A stretch of DNA of 64,000 bases from Alkalibacterium subtropicum. Its GTDB lineage: Bacteria; Bacillota; Bacilli; Lactobacillales; Carnobacteriaceae_A. A model generated the notes under the pieces. The model was not told the origin of the DNA. It did no database searches and was given only the letters and a program-made list of their open reading frames with translations. Positions 46,833 through 56,671 of the stretch are shown here, in pieces. Each line of letters opens with the position of its first letter. The stretch's first letter is position 1. The stretch lies in assembly GCF_900112455.1 (NCBI RefSeq), contig NZ_FOLT01000001.1, positions 124,001-188,000 of the forward strand. The letters run 5' to 3'. Made by a program: the position numbers and the translations under genes.

Positions 46833-47393
46833 ATGAGAATTATTTCAGGAGAATACGGTGGCAGAAGACTTAAAGCTGTTCCCGGTCAAAATACCCGTCC
46901 TACAACGGATAAAGTCAAAGAGTCCTTATTCCATATGATCGGCCCGTACTTCGATGGTGGCAGGGCTTTAGACCTGTATGCCGGGAGTGGGGCGCTTGGA
47001 ATAGAAGCTGTTTCAAGAGGAATAAACAAAGCTTATCTTGTTGATCATAACCATCAGGCGATCAAGACGATCAACGAGAATATTGCTGTAACAAAAGAGC
47101 CGGATAAATTTATTATCTGGAAGAAAAAAGATACTCAAGCTCTGGAGAGTTTAAGGCAGCTGGATGTGACGTTCGATCTTGTCCTTCTCGACCCTCCGTA
47201 TGGCAGTCAAGAACTGGAACAGATAGTGAAGAAGCTCGTTGATTATCAGTTGTTGAATGATCAGGCCATTATAGTGTGTGAAACAGACAAAGATGTGTCA
47301 CTCACTATCGATGATCCGTCACTAAGCTTCATAAAAGATAAAACGTATGGAACGACACGACTTTCTCTCTATGAGAAGGTGACGAATGCATGA
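46833..47393 (+). CDS. rsmD: 16S rRNA (guanine966-N2)-methyltransferase RsmD
   Basis: Methylates G966 of 16S rRNA. RIISGEYGGRRLKAVPGQ and RPTTDKVKESLFHMI are the N-terminal signature, LDLYAGSGALGIEAVSRG is the SAM site, and LVLLDPPYGS is the catalytic DPPY motif. 186 aa. It overlaps coaD by 4 bp (ATGA), the widespread rsmD-coaD pair. Confidence 0.95.
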   Translation: MRIISGEYGGRRLKAVPGQNTRPTTDKVKESLFHMIGPYFDGGRALDLYAGSGALGIEAVSRGINKAYLVDHNHQAIKTINENIAVTKEPDKFIIWKKKDTQALESLRQLDVTFDLVLLDPPYGSQELEQIVKKLVDYQLLNDQAIIVCETDKDVSLTIDDPSLSFIKDKTYGTTRLSLYEKVTNA

Positions 47394-47890
47394 AAAGAGC
47401 ACTATATGTAGGAAGTTTTGATCCATTGACTTATGGACATCTAAATATACTTGAAAGAGCTGCACGATTAGTGGACGAGTTGATTGTCGTAGTGAGCGCA
47501 AGTACGGCAAAAAATTATTTGTTCTCTGAAGAAGAAAGACTCTCAATGGTTAGAGAGAGTTTGCAGGACAGAAAGATTGAAAACTGCCGGGTCATTGCCC
47601 ACGATGGACTGACTGTTAAACTGGCAAGAGAAAAAAATGCCAGACTTCTTATTCGGGGGATCCGTTCAGTGAAAGATTTTGAGTATGAGCGTGACATAGC
47701 TGACCTTAACTCACTGCAGGATCAAGGAGTTGAAACAGTTTGTCTTATTTCTGACCCAAAATATCAGTCCATCAGTTCAACTATGGTGAAAGAGATCGCT
47801 TATTATGAGGGAGATGTGCAGCATCTCGTTCCCGGCGGTGTAGCGAAACAATTGAAAAAAGTTATGGCAAAGGCGGGTAAAGAGGAGTGA
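47390..47890 (+). CDS. coaD: Phosphopantetheine adenylyltransferase
   Basis: Penultimate step of coenzyme A synthesis (4'-phosphopantetheine plus ATP). The nucleotidyl-transfer motif is YVGSFDPLTYGHLNI, with TYGHL in place of the HxGH class motif. LLIRGIRSVKDFEYERDIA and ISSTMVKEIAYYEGDV are family signatures. 166 aa. It overlaps the next gene by 4 bp, so rsmD-coaD-sepM are translationally linked. Confidence 0.96.
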   Translation: MKRALYVGSFDPLTYGHLNILERAARLVDELIVVVSASTAKNYLFSEEERLSMVRESLQDRKIENCRVIAHDGLTVKLAREKNARLLIRGIRSVKDFEYERDIADLNSLQDQGVETVCLISDPKYQSISSTMVKEIAYYEGDVQHLVPGGVAKQLKKVMAKAGKEE

Positions 47891-48921
47891 ACAAGAAAAG
47901 CTTAGTATTAAAAACGTTACTGTTGGGGCTGGCGGTTTATCTGTTGTTTTTTCTGCCTGTTCCATACTTTATCGAACGGCCGGGCAGTGCTGTAGTTATC
48001 AACGATAAAGTTGAGGTGAATGGGCAAACGGATGATTCAGAGAGCGAGTATATGCTCACCACTATTGAGGTCTTTAGGGCCACTCCATTCTCAGCATTAT
48101 TTCAGTTTTTACCTTATCATTCCGTGGTGAGTGAAGCCGATTTACTTGGAAGTTACGAAAATTATGATGACTATCGGATGCTGCAGCAGTATTACATGGA
48201 TTATTCCATTGACACAGCTAAAGCAGCGGCATTCAATGCCGCTGATCTGCCTTATGAAATAGAGTATGAAGGGGTTTACGTCATGTCGGTGTCTCCTGAA
48301 TCCAACTTCTATGGAAAGCTGGAGATGGGAGACAGTATTTCTGAAATCAATGGTGAATCTTTTGAAAATACAGACGAATTTATAAACAAAGTGAGCCGGC
48401 AGTCGGTGGGGGATCAGATGACTCTCACAGTTGTCAGCGACGGAGAGACAAGCGAAGTCAGCGGGGATCTGATTCTTATTGAGGAAACTGGAAATCCTGG
48501 AATCGGCATAACACTCGTGACGCAATCTTCTGTCACGACTTCTCCAGAGGTTTCAATAGATGCCGGAAATATCGGTGGACCATCAGCTGGACTCATGTTT
48601 TCGCTGCAGGTGTATAAAATGCTTGTTGAGGATTTTGACAGTGATCTGGTTGTTGCTGGGACAGGCACCATTGCTGAAAATGGTGACGTTGGCCGCATCG
48701 GTGGTGTTGATAAGAAAGTCGTAGCTGCTCATGAAGAAGGTGCGGAAATTTTCTTTGCTCCTGAAGATGAAATAGACAGTCAGATACTGGAAGACTTCCC
48801 TGACCTGCAGTCGAATTATGAAACAGCACTTGAAGCGGCGGAAGACATCAATACAGATATGCAAATCGTCCCCGTTGACCATATCAGCGATGCTATTGAT
48901 TATCTGAATAATATTGATTAA
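47887..48921 (+). CDS. sepM: SepM/YlbL-type PDZ-Lon serine protease
   Basis: Membrane-anchored protease (344 aa): one N-terminal helix (about 8-25), a PDZ domain (about 125-195) and a Lon-type Ser-Lys protease domain. Ser233 in GGPSAGLMFS and Lys277 in GRIGGVDKKVVAAHEEG form the catalytic dyad. In Streptococcus mutans SepM processes the competence-stimulating peptide; in Bacillus YlbL is involved in degrading a division inhibitor. The start is GTG 47887, overlapping the coaD stop. comEA and comEC lie about 0.4 kb downstream. Confidence 0.92.
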   Translation: MNKKSLVLKTLLLGLAVYLLFFLPVPYFIERPGSAVVINDKVEVNGQTDDSESEYMLTTIEVFRATPFSALFQFLPYHSVVSEADLLGSYENYDDYRMLQQYYMDYSIDTAKAAAFNAADLPYEIEYEGVYVMSVSPESNFYGKLEMGDSISEINGESFENTDEFINKVSRQSVGDQMTLTVVSDGETSEVSGDLILIEETGNPGIGITLVTQSSVTTSPEVSIDAGNIGGPSAGLMFSLQVYKMLVEDFDSDLVVAGTGTIAENGDVGRIGGVDKKVVAAHEEGAEIFFAPEDEIDSQILEDFPDLQSNYETALEAAEDINTDMQIVPVDHISDAIDYLNNID

Positions 48922-48971
48922 ACAAAAGGAAGAAGCAGGGATAATTTGATCCTGCTTCTTCCTTTTGTTTT
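48919..48971 (+). terminator. Strong terminator after sepM
   Basis: A 20-bp perfect stem (48920-48939 with 48951-48970) ending in TTTTGTTTT. Confidence 0.93.
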
Positions 48972-49362
48972 ACAATCCTTTTTGTGCAAGTAATCAAGCT
49001 GAAGTATTTGTATCGGTGTTTATTTAACTCAACAACAGCCTGATATGCTTATGAAGTACGCAGTCTTTAGATGGGGTAGTCCACGGGATTTAGCTCCTGG
49101 CTTGCCGATATAGGCCTCGCATTAATTACTTCGCAGAAAATATAATCAGTATATGTCGATATAATCGCTGTGACAGTTAGTTCGAAAATCTACTTCGCTC
49201 AGTTTACCGCTGTATGCAATGTCTAGAGATCAAATAGATATAGTATTCCTAAGCAATCAGTCAATCACTCTGTAAAAATATAAAATGGAGAAAATTGTTT
49301 AGTGAGTTTTTATTTCTTTGGACAATATAATAGGTGAGGAGTTGGAGGAGGGATTGGAAAAA
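48972..49362 (+). other. Gene-free gap between sepM and comEA
   Basis: About 390 bp without a credible gene on either strand. It holds two isolated TATAAT sequences (49141-49146 and 49170-49175) without good -35 boxes, and a GC-richer stretch at 49068-49120 that differs from its AT-rich surroundings. I see no tRNA, known riboswitch or strong hairpin in it. Confidence 0.6.
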
Positions 49363-50025
49363 ATGGACCAGATCAGATATTTGAAGGAAATAAGTATAGG
49401 GATTCTCGTTATGGGGATTTTTTTCATTGGTTATTTCGGTATGTCAAGAGACCCTGATGAAGGGGAGAATATGGAAGATACTGTCACATTGGAGACATTG
49501 ATCGACGATCCTTCTCAAACGACTGAGGATGAGGAAGGAGGGGATGATGCCAAACTTCTGCATCAGGAGGAAAATTCACAGGAAGGAGGAATTTTGACTG
49601 TAGTCGTTGACGTTAAAGGTGCTGTTAAGTATCCGGGAGTTTTTTCTCTCGATTCAGACCAACGAGTTATCGATGCAGTAGAGGCTGCAGGAGGTCTGAC
49701 AGAAGATGCTGATTCGAAGGGGATTAATTTTGCGCAGTTGCTGGAAGATGAGATGTATATCTATATACCGGAAACGGGCGAGGATACCACGCAATTATCC
49801 GATATTATTGAAAGGAATCTATCCAAAGAGACCGTTATCGACCTCAATTCAGCAGATGAAACAGAGCTGCTTCAGTTAGATGGCATTGGTCCAAGCAGAG
49901 CGGCTGATATTATAAAATATAGAGAGACGAACGGTCCATTCAAGTCAGTAGAAGAACTGAAGAATGTGACAGGAATAGGAGATAAAACGTTCGAACGAAT
50001 CAAGGAAGAGATAAAAGCCAATTAA
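49363..50025 (+). CDS. comEA: Competence DNA receptor ComEA
   Basis: ComEA binds double-stranded DNA at the cell surface for uptake. About 220 aa: an N-terminal membrane helix (about 10-27), an acidic linker (about 30-70), an SLBB domain (VVDVKGAVKYPGVFSL... GGLTEDAD) and a C-terminal double helix-hairpin-helix (LLQLDGIGPSRAADIIKYRE, NVTGIGDKTFERIKEEI). I choose ATG 49363 after GGAGGAGGG (49344-49352). Earlier in-frame TTG codons precede that site. Confidence 0.93.
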   Translation: MDQIRYLKEISIGILVMGIFFIGYFGMSRDPDEGENMEDTVTLETLIDDPSQTTEDEEGGDDAKLLHQEENSQEGGILTVVVDVKGAVKYPGVFSLDSDQRVIDAVEAAGGLTEDADSKGINFAQLLEDEMYIYIPETGEDTTQLSDIIERNLSKETVIDLNSADETELLQLDGIGPSRAADIIKYRETNGPFKSVEELKNVTGIGDKTFERIKEEIKAN

Positions 50026-50142
50026 ATGGCATGATTTTGATATTTTGATAAGACTGGTGGCTTAAACTATGAACAGCGGAAAAATGAGCAGTAGAAAAAT
50101 TCAGGTATTCAAAAATAACAGTATAAGTAACAAGTCATCTAG

Positions 50143-52491
50143 ATGTTTACAGGAAAACTGATTTTTATTGCTCTGTCTCTATTACCTGTTGCAGCAGGCC
50201 TAAGTAATGGATATACACTGCCGGTGTTTGTAGTATCGGCTTTTCTCTGGCAGAGAGTGCTCAGTCAAAAGAACCGTCTCCTTCTGATCGTCTCGATTTT
50301 AGTAACTCTATTGTTCGGTCTGAGATTCACTTACTTCTATCCGACAGGAGTTTCCTTAACATTGTCTGAAAATGAATGGATAAATGTGGCCGTTAAAGAA
50401 ACCACCTGGAAAGTTGACGGAGATAAATTAGAATTTGAAGGCCTGATCCGGCAGGACAGCGTTCGGGAAAAAGTCAGAGTGACCTATTACATTAAGAGCG
50501 AACGTGAAAAAAAGAGACTAGCTGCGTCGATTCCTCATAATGCCGTCATCAAAGGGGTTCTGTCGGTAGCTGAGGAACCTTCAAACTTTAACCAGTTTAA
50601 CTACCAGACGTACCTGAAAAGTAAAAATATTTTTAGTATACTAAGAGCTTCTGAGCTTTTTATACGAGAAAACGATCAGAAAGAGCCGAGAAATGTGTAT
50701 GTATTCGATTCGTTCAGACAAGTCATACTATCGCATCTTGACCGTACACTGACACCGAAGACGAGCGCTTATACCAAGACCCTCCTGTTTGCAGATAAAC
50801 GCTCATTCTCTAATGACATAATGGATTCCTTTAAAGAATTAGGGATCGTTCATCTGCTGAGTATTTCTGGGCTGCATGTCGTTTTCCTGATTGATATGAT
50901 ACGCTATACGCTTTTGAGCATGAAAGTAACCAAAGAGGACACAGATTCAAGTCTTTTAATGATCCTGCCGTTTTATGGCATAGCGACAGGTTTCGGCGTG
51001 AGCGTCTTCAGAGCTGTAGGTCAGGCATGGATAAAACTGTTAGGTGATAAACTCAATCTGACAGTGACGGCATTAGACAGCTGGTCAATGATGCTGATCC
51101 TGACTCTTTTTATTCAGCCGTACAGTCTGTATATGATCGGTTTTCAACTAAGCTATCTCATAAGTTTTATTATCATCATACTGACACATCAGTCTTTCTT
51201 TAAACACTTGGCTAAAATGCAGAGGTACATCGTCATGAATCTGCTTCTGCTTATCTCTTCCATACCAGTATTAACTTATCATTTCTACGAATTTTCCTGG
51301 GGTGTTCTGGTTTTGAACAGTTTATTCATTCCTTTAGTGGGTAGTCTGCTATTGCCGCTGCTTGTAGTCAGTCTATTGCTCTCATTTTTGATTCCCCGTT
51401 CAATTATATTTGAATCTATTTTATTTATACTGGATAGGCTGATAGCCGCCTTGGAAAATATTGTCAGTCAGGCTACATCGGAACTGACTTTTACTTTCAT
51501 TACGGGAAGACTCTCACAGCCAGCCTATTTTCTGCTGGCTTTATTCATTATAGTCTTACTAATAATGATCGAAAGAAAAAAGCAAAAACGATTTCTTGCT
51601 TTTCCAGTCATCGGTATAATCATGTGTATACTCTCTGTCAGGTTTTCCCCTGCAGGACAGGTATTAATGATCGATGTGGGTCAGGGTGAAGCTATCTTGA
51701 TAAAAGAACCTTGGGGGCGAGGGAATTATCTCATTGATACCGGAGGACAAGCAGAGTTTCCGATCGAAGAATGGCAAAAAAGGGAAAAAATGTTTAATGT
51801 GGGTGAAAACATCATCCTTCCTGTGCTAAAATCAGAAGGAGTACATAAACTGGAGTCCATTATCATTACTCATCCGGATATAGACCATTATGGCGCGATG
51901 ATGGATATTATCAGTCAAATGCACACAGAACAAGTGGTGTCCGCTAAGGCTACCTTCCTGGAGGAAAACTTTCAGCGTCTGCTTCCTTCTATCACCAAAT
52001 ATGGTGCTGCAATAAAAAAAGCAGTTGAGGGAAGCGGCGCCTATCTTCCTGAAAACACATTCTCGGTCTTGTCTAATGAAGAAGTGGCAGGGACTTCAAA
52101 AAATGACAGTTCTTTGGTTTTATATGGTTTGATCGGCAGGAAAACGTGGCTCTTAACGGGCGACTTGGAGACTGAAGGCGAAAAAGTCCTGCTGGAAAAA
52201 TATCCAAATATGACTGTAGATGTTTTGAAAGTGGCCCATCATGGAAGTCAGACGTCCACGCATGATGCCTTATTAAATCAGCTTAGACCAGATACAGCTT
52301 GGATATCCGCAGGTAAAACAAACCGATACGGGCATCCGCATACTAGTGTAGTTGAAAAGCTTACTGACAGGAATATCCGCATACATCGGACGGATATGGA
52401 TGGAGCAGTAAGATATAGATTCACTGACGAGTACCCCATTACAAATATGAACAGTTATCTGTTTTCTTTTGAACATAAAAGAGGACAATGA
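50143..52491 (+). CDS. comEC: Competence DNA channel ComEC/Rec2
   Basis: ComEC forms the inner-membrane channel for single-stranded DNA during transformation. 782 aa: N-terminal membrane helices with a DUF4131 OB-like domain (about 70-185), the Competence core with ELGIVHLLSISGLHVVFLID, then a C-terminal metallo-beta-lactamase domain with MIDVGQGEAILI and THPDIDHYGAM. All regions look intact. ATG 50143 has no ribosome binding site; a 30-codon frame with a GGTGG site (50069-50161) overlaps it and might couple translation. comEB (dCMP deaminase) is not present between comEA and comEC. Confidence 0.93.
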   Translation: MFTGKLIFIALSLLPVAAGLSNGYTLPVFVVSAFLWQRVLSQKNRLLLIVSILVTLLFGLRFTYFYPTGVSLTLSENEWINVAVKETTWKVDGDKLEFEGLIRQDSVREKVRVTYYIKSEREKKRLAASIPHNAVIKGVLSVAEEPSNFNQFNYQTYLKSKNIFSILRASELFIRENDQKEPRNVYVFDSFRQVILSHLDRTLTPKTSAYTKTLLFADKRSFSNDIMDSFKELGIVHLLSISGLHVVFLIDMIRYTLLSMKVTKEDTDSSLLMILPFYGIATGFGVSVFRAVGQAWIKLLGDKLNLTVTALDSWSMMLILTLFIQPYSLYMIGFQLSYLISFIIIILTHQSFFKHLAKMQRYIVMNLLLLISSIPVLTYHFYEFSWGVLVLNSLFIPLVGSLLLPLLVVSLLLSFLIPRSIIFESILFILDRLIAALENIVSQATSELTFTFITGRLSQPAYFLLALFIIVLLIMIERKKQKRFLAFPVIGIIMCILSVRFSPAGQVLMIDVGQGEAILIKEPWGRGNYLIDTGGQAEFPIEEWQKREKMFNVGENIILPVLKSEGVHKLESIIITHPDIDHYGAMMDIISQMHTEQVVSAKATFLEENFQRLLPSITKYGAAIKKAVEGSGAYLPENTFSVLSNEEVAGTSKNDSSLVLYGLIGRKTWLLTGDLETEGEKVLLEKYPNMTVDVLKVAHHGSQTSTHDALLNQLRPDTAWISAGKTNRYGHPHTSVVEKLTDRNIRIHRTDMDGAVRYRFTDEYPITNMNSYLFSFEHKRGQ

Positions 52492-52501
52492 GGAGAATGA
52501 G

Positions 52502-53533
52502 ATGAAAACAGTATTGAAACAGATCGATAAAATTAAAAAAGGTCAGCTGAAACCTGTATACGCTGTTACAGGTACAGAAAGGATGCTGATAGAAGAAGTG
52601 ACAACTTCTTTAACCGATACGATCCGGTCCGGTCAGGAAGACGACATGAATATTATGCATTTTGACCTCAACGAAACCAGTATAGATGATGTGATATATG
52701 AGGCCGAAAGTTTTCCTTTTTTTGGGGGGCAGAAGCTCATCTTCATCCATTCAAGTTATATATTTACAGGGAAGAAAGTTTCGTCGGCTGTTAAACACAC
52801 GCCGTCACTGGTGGAGAACTACTTGAAGGATCCGTCGGACTTCTCCATACTTGTCTTCATTGCGCCATATGATAAGCTGGATAAACGAAAGAAAGTGACT
52901 AAATCCCTGTTAAAATCTGCCGAAGTCATCGATGTGACTCCGGCATCTGACAAGGATACAGCTGATTATTTAAAAAATTACTGCGAAAAAAGCGGATACC
53001 ATATGTCCAGAGAATCTTTGGAGCGACTGATGCAGTTAACTGATAGAAATTTGTCAAAAGCTAAAAACGAACTGGACAAGCTGATGGTATATCATATAGA
53101 AGATAAGGAAATCAGCATGGAGTCGATCGACAAACTGGTATCGAAATCGCTGGAGCAGAATATCTTTGAGTTGAATGAAAGGGTATTGAGGAAGAACATC
53201 AAACAGTCCATAGAGCTTTATCAGGATCTTTTGCATCAGAAGGAAGATCCCATTAAGATCCTGGCCTTGATGATCAGTCAGTTCAGGTTACTTCTTCAGG
53301 TAAAGATTCTGAGAACAAAGGGTTATCAGCAGGCGGATATTGCAGGAATCCTGAAGATCCACCCTTATCGTGTCAAGCTGGCGCTGCAGACTGAGAAAAG
53401 ATTCAAACAGACGACCCTGTCGCAAGCGCATCGGTATCTGATCAGTGCAGATTACGAGATCAAAAGTGGGAAAGTGGATCCAGAGATGCAGATCGAACTC
53501 TTTATATGGAAATTTTCCACAATGACAGAGTAA
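52502..53533 (+). CDS. holA: DNA polymerase III delta subunit
   Basis: HolA (YqeN) is the wrench subunit of the clamp loader that opens the beta sliding clamp. 343 aa. The N-terminal AAA-like fold has the family segment GQLKPVYAVTGTERMLIEE and SFPFFGGQKLIFIHSS; the C-terminal collar region has EDPIKILALMISQFRLLLQV. It starts 10 bp after comEC, the usual comEC-holA-rpsT order. AGGAG lies 6 nt before ATG 52502. Confidence 0.94.
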   Translation: MKTVLKQIDKIKKGQLKPVYAVTGTERMLIEEVTTSLTDTIRSGQEDDMNIMHFDLNETSIDDVIYEAESFPFFGGQKLIFIHSSYIFTGKKVSSAVKHTPSLVENYLKDPSDFSILVFIAPYDKLDKRKKVTKSLLKSAEVIDVTPASDKDTADYLKNYCEKSGYHMSRESLERLMQLTDRNLSKAKNELDKLMVYHIEDKEISMESIDKLVSKSLEQNIFELNERVLRKNIKQSIELYQDLLHQKEDPIKILALMISQFRLLLQVKILRTKGYQQADIAGILKIHPYRVKLALQTEKRFKQTTLSQAHRYLISADYEIKSGKVDPEMQIELFIWKFSTMTE

Positions 53534-53557
53534 ACCTGAAATGAGAAAAAGTTTTCA

Positions 53558-53586
53558 TTGAAAAAATAAGCCATGTGATGTAAAAT
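53558..53586 (+). promoter_or_regulatory. Promoter of rpsT
   Basis: TTGAAA (53558-53563), 17 nt, TAAAAT (53581-53586). The leader of about 100 nt contains ACTGT...ACAGT (about 53628-53642). Confidence 0.7.
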
Positions 53587-53690
53587 GGAGAATGTTGAAC
53601 TAATCAACTCACATGGTCTAGATAGTACTGTTTAATGACAGTAACCATTTAATTCCAACTATATGTTTACTAAATAAGGAGTGTTTTACA

Positions 53691-53945
53691 ATGCCAAACA
53701 TGGATCAAACGATTAAGCGTCAGAGACAAGATGTGAAAAAAAGAGAAAATAATCAAAGCCAAGTCACATCAATGAGATCAGCTAAGAAAAAATTCTTGAG
53801 TGCTGTTAATAACGATGCTGACAATGCAAAAGAATTATATGAAGATGCTGTTAAAGCAATCGATAAAGCTGCAACAAAAGGCTTGATTCACGAAAACAAA
53901 GCGGCACGCGACAAATCACGTTTAAGCAAAAAATTAGCTAAATAA
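53691..53945 (+). CDS. rpsT: 30S ribosomal protein S20
   Basis: S20, 84 aa, a three-helix basic protein that binds the 5' domain of 16S rRNA early in assembly. The N terminus is [20 protein letters not shown] in place of the common MPNIESAIKR, and the C-terminal segment [19 protein letters not shown] is diagnostic. AAGGAGTG precedes ATG 53691. Monocistronic, with its own promoter and terminator. Confidence 0.96.
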
Positions 53946-53950
53946 GTATT

Positions 53951-53996
53951 GAAAGTATTCTCATGAGACGAAAAGTCTTCGGGAATACTTTTTTTA
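53951..53996 (+). terminator. Terminator after rpsT
   Basis: AAAGTATTC...GAATACTTT stem with inner GAGAC...GTCTT pairing, then seven T. Confidence 0.85.
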
Positions 53997-54036
53997 TGAT
54001 AAAATGATAGCGACTAGTTTACTAAGGAGTGTTAGA

Positions 54037-56025
54037 ATGGCTGAGCAGGGGTTTAATTTAAAATCGCTATATAAACCAAGCGGCGACCAGCCCGAAGCAA
54101 TCAGACAGCTTGTACAGGGCATCAAGGATGATCAGAAAGAACAGGTACTTCTTGGAGCCACAGGAACAGGCAAGACTTTTACAATGTCCAATGTTATCCA
54201 GCAGGTCAATAAACCAACGCTTGTGATGGCTCACAACAAGACGCTGGCCGGACAGTTGTATACCGAATTCAAAGAATTTTTCCCCGACAATGCGGTGGAA
54301 TATTTCGTCAGTTATTATGACTACTATCAACCCGAAGCTTATGTTCCTTCAACAGACACCTTTATTGAGAAAGACGCCAGTATCAATGATGAGATAGACA
54401 AGCTGCGTCATTCTGCCACCAGCTCTCTGCTTGAAAGACGGGACGTCATCGTGGTGTCTTCTGTTTCGTGTATCTATGGGTTAGTTAACCCGAAAGATTA
54501 TGAGGAACACGTTCTTTCTCTGCGATCAGGAATGGAAATCAGCAGAGAAGACTTATTGCGTCGACTGGTGGATATGCAGTTCGAACGGAATGATATCGAC
54601 TTTCAGCGCGGACGATTTAGAGTGCGTGGCGATATCGTCGAAATATTCTTGGCATCAAGAGAGAGCGAAGCGATACGTGTCGAGTTTTTTGGAGATGAAA
54701 TCGACAGGATCAGAGAAGTGGATGTTTTGACAGGAGAAGTCAAAGCAGACCTTGCTCATGCCGCGATTTTCCCGGCGACCCACTTCGTTTCAAATGATGA
54801 ACAGACCCGATCGGCTATTGAATCGATCCAGGCTGAATTAAAGGGCAGACTGGAAGAGCTGCATAAAGAAAATAAACTGCTGGAAGCCCAGCGGCTTGAA
54901 CAGCGCACCAATTATGATATTGAAATGCTGATGGAAATGGGTTACTGTTCCGGGATCGAAAACTATTCCAGACATCTCGATGGGCGTAAACCAGGGGAGG
55001 CACCATACACACTGCTGGACTTCTTTCCGAAAGACTCGCTTTTCATCATCGACGAGTCCCATATGACGATGCCGCAGATACGAGGGATGTATAATGGAGA
55101 TAGAGCCAGAAAACAGCAGCTTATCGACCATGGATTCCGACTGCCGAGCGCCCTGGATAACCGCCCGCTGCGACTGGAAGAATTTGAAGAACGAGTCCCT
55201 CAGATCACTTACGTTTCAGCTACGCCGGCCGAATACGAAATAAGCCGCTCGAGCCAGGTCGTTGAACAGATCATCCGTCCGACAGGCCTCTTGGATCCAA
55301 TCGTTGAAGTCAGACCGATCAAGGGACAGATCGATGATATCATTGAAGAAATAAACAAGCGTATCGAGAAGAACGAGCGGGTGTTCATCACGACCCTGAC
55401 CAAAAAGATGTCAGAAGACTTGACCGATTATTTGAAAGAAGTGGGGATAAAGGTCCAGTATCTGCATAGTGATGTCAAGACGCTCGAACGGACTCAGATC
55501 ATCCGTGATCTAAGAGTAGGGAAGTTCGATGTACTGATCGGGATCAATCTGCTGCGGGAAGGACTGGACGTGCCTGAAGTGTCTCTAGTCACCATCCTGG
55601 ATGCAGACAAAGAGGGGTTCCTTAGAAGTTCTCGCGCACTGATACAGACTATAGGACGTGCGGCCCGTAACGAGAACGGAAAGGTCATCATGTACGCTGA
55701 CCACATAACCGATTCCATGCGCAATGCGATTGACGAGACAGAAAGACGGCGTGCCATTCAGGAAGAATATAATGAAAAGCATGGCATTACGCCGACGACG
55801 ATCAAGAAAGAAGTCAGGGACCTTATCAAGATCACGACGGCTGTGGATGAAGAGGAAAAAGATCTGTCAGAAGAAACGATCAAAAACTTGTCCAGAAGAG
55901 AAAGAATGGAACTCATTGAAACGATCGAACTTGAGATGAAAGAGGCAGCCAAGGATCTGAACTTTGAGAAGGCAGCTGATTTAAGGGATGTCGTCATGGA
56001 GCTGAAAACGAAATATATGAAATAA
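54037..56025 (+). CDS. uvrB: Excinuclease ABC subunit B
   Basis: UvrB is the damage-verifying helicase-like core of nucleotide excision repair. 662 aa: Walker [10 protein letters not shown], the beta-hairpin region [20 protein letters not shown], Walker [12 protein letters not shown], motif [13 protein letters not shown], and the C-terminal UvrC-interaction helix pair [20 protein letters not shown] choose ATG 54037 (AAGGAG 7 nt upstream); the ATG at 54004 lies before it. uvrA, which often follows, is not here. Confidence 0.97.
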   Translation: MAEQGFNLKSLYKPSGDQPEAIRQLVQGIKDDQKEQVLLGATGTGKTFTMSNVIQQVNKPTLVMAHNKTLAGQLYTEFKEFFPDNAVEYFVSYYDYYQPEAYVPSTDTFIEKDASINDEIDKLRHSATSSLLERRDVIVVSSVSCIYGLVNPKDYEEHVLSLRSGMEISREDLLRRLVDMQFERNDIDFQRGRFRVRGDIVEIFLASRESEAIRVEFFGDEIDRIREVDVLTGEVKADLAHAAIFPATHFVSNDEQTRSAIESIQAELKGRLEELHKENKLLEAQRLEQRTNYDIEMLMEMGYCSGIENYSRHLDGRKPGEAPYTLLDFFPKDSLFIIDESHMTMPQIRGMYNGDRARKQQLIDHGFRLPSALDNRPLRLEEFEERVPQITYVSATPAEYEISRSSQVVEQIIRPTGLLDPIVEVRPIKGQIDDIIEEINKRIEKNERVFITTLTKKMSEDLTDYLKEVGIKVQYLHSDVKTLERTQIIRDLRVGKFDVLIGINLLREGLDVPEVSLVTILDADKEGFLRSSRALIQTIGRAARNENGKVIMYADHITDSMRNAIDETERRRAIQEEYNEKHGITPTTIKKEVRDLIKITTAVDEEEKDLSEETIKNLSRRERMELIETIELEMKEAAKDLNFEKAADLRDVVMELKTKYMK

Positions 56026-56058
56026 ACTGTAGCTTCTTCTAAGTTTTAAAGGTATAAT

Positions 56059-56185
56059 CCCTTGATTTTTCATCGATACTAGTGTACTCTTTAGAGTGTG
56101 CTGACGCACAGACCGTTACTTGGTTTGCCGCATCACCAGCGCTTACTCAGTAACAGGATTCATATTATGGAAAGAGGTGGAAAAA
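56059..56185 (+). promoter_or_regulatory. Structured leader of rpsO
   Basis: After TATAAT (56053-56058) the leader holds three hairpins: ACTC-TTTA-GAGT, GTGC-TGAC-GCAC and GTTACT...AGTAAC. Position and shape fit an S15 autoregulatory leader; S15 leaders differ widely between groups, so this is inference. Confidence 0.4.
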
Positions 56186-56455
56186 ATGGCAGTTTCAAAA
56201 GAAAGAAAAACAGAAATCATTAATGAATATGCCCGTCACGAAGGAGACACTGGTTCTCCGGAGGTACAGATCGCAGTTTTAACTGCTGAAATTAATGAAT
56301 TGAATGAACATGCAAAAACACACAAAAAAGATTTTCATTCAATGCGTGGACTAATGAAAAAAATTGGTCACCGTCGTAACCTGTTGGCTTATTTACGTAA
56401 CAAAGACATCACGCGTTACCGTGAATTGATCCAAAGACTTGGTTTACGTCGTTAA
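56186..56455 (+). CDS. rpsO: 30S ribosomal protein S15
   Basis: S15, 89 aa, binds the central domain of 16S r[43 protein letters not shown] and [12 protein letters not shown] are signature segments. AGAGGTGG precedes ATG 56186; in-frame ATG 56120 lies in the structured leader. It is followed by pnp, the order found across bacteria. Confidence 0.98.
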   Translation: MAVSKERKTEIINEYARHEGDTGSPEVQIAVLTAEINELNEHAKTHKKDFHSMRGLMKKIGHRRNLLAYLRNKDITRYRELIQRLGLRR

Positions 56456-56521
56456 TTTATATCTTAAGCAGGGCTGCTTATTCATATAAGCGAAGTCATG
56501 TTTAATATTTATGATAAATAC

Positions 56522-56554
56522 AGAGCGGGATTCTTTGGAATCTCGCTTTATTTA
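56522..56554 (+). terminator. Terminator after rpsO
   Basis: AGCGGGATTC pairs with GAATCTCGCT, then TTATTTAT; the T-run is interrupted, so some read-through to pnp is possible. Confidence 0.75.
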
Positions 56555-56580
56555 TAAAAAAGATCAGGTTGCCTGTCATA

Positions 56581-56636
56581 CTACTAACCAAACGTGATGA
56601 GTCTGAATCGTCAGAAATATGACGTTTGTTTAGTAG
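56581..56636 (+). repeat. Long hairpin in pnp leader
   Basis: CTACTAA-C-CAAACGT (56581-56595) pairs with ACGTTTG-T-TTAGTAG (56622-56636), 14 pairs with one mismatch. E. coli pnp is controlled through a similar leader stem cut by RNase III; whether that holds here is unknown. Confidence 0.6.
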
Positions 56637-56671
56637 GTACGGCTTCCTGTCAAAATGAAGGAGAGAAATGA

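Noticed and set aside
49182-49198. TTCGAAAA as a possible competence sigma (cin-box) promoter for comEA
   Set aside because: Only partial match to TACGAATA, with wrong distance to the gene and no T-rich partner.
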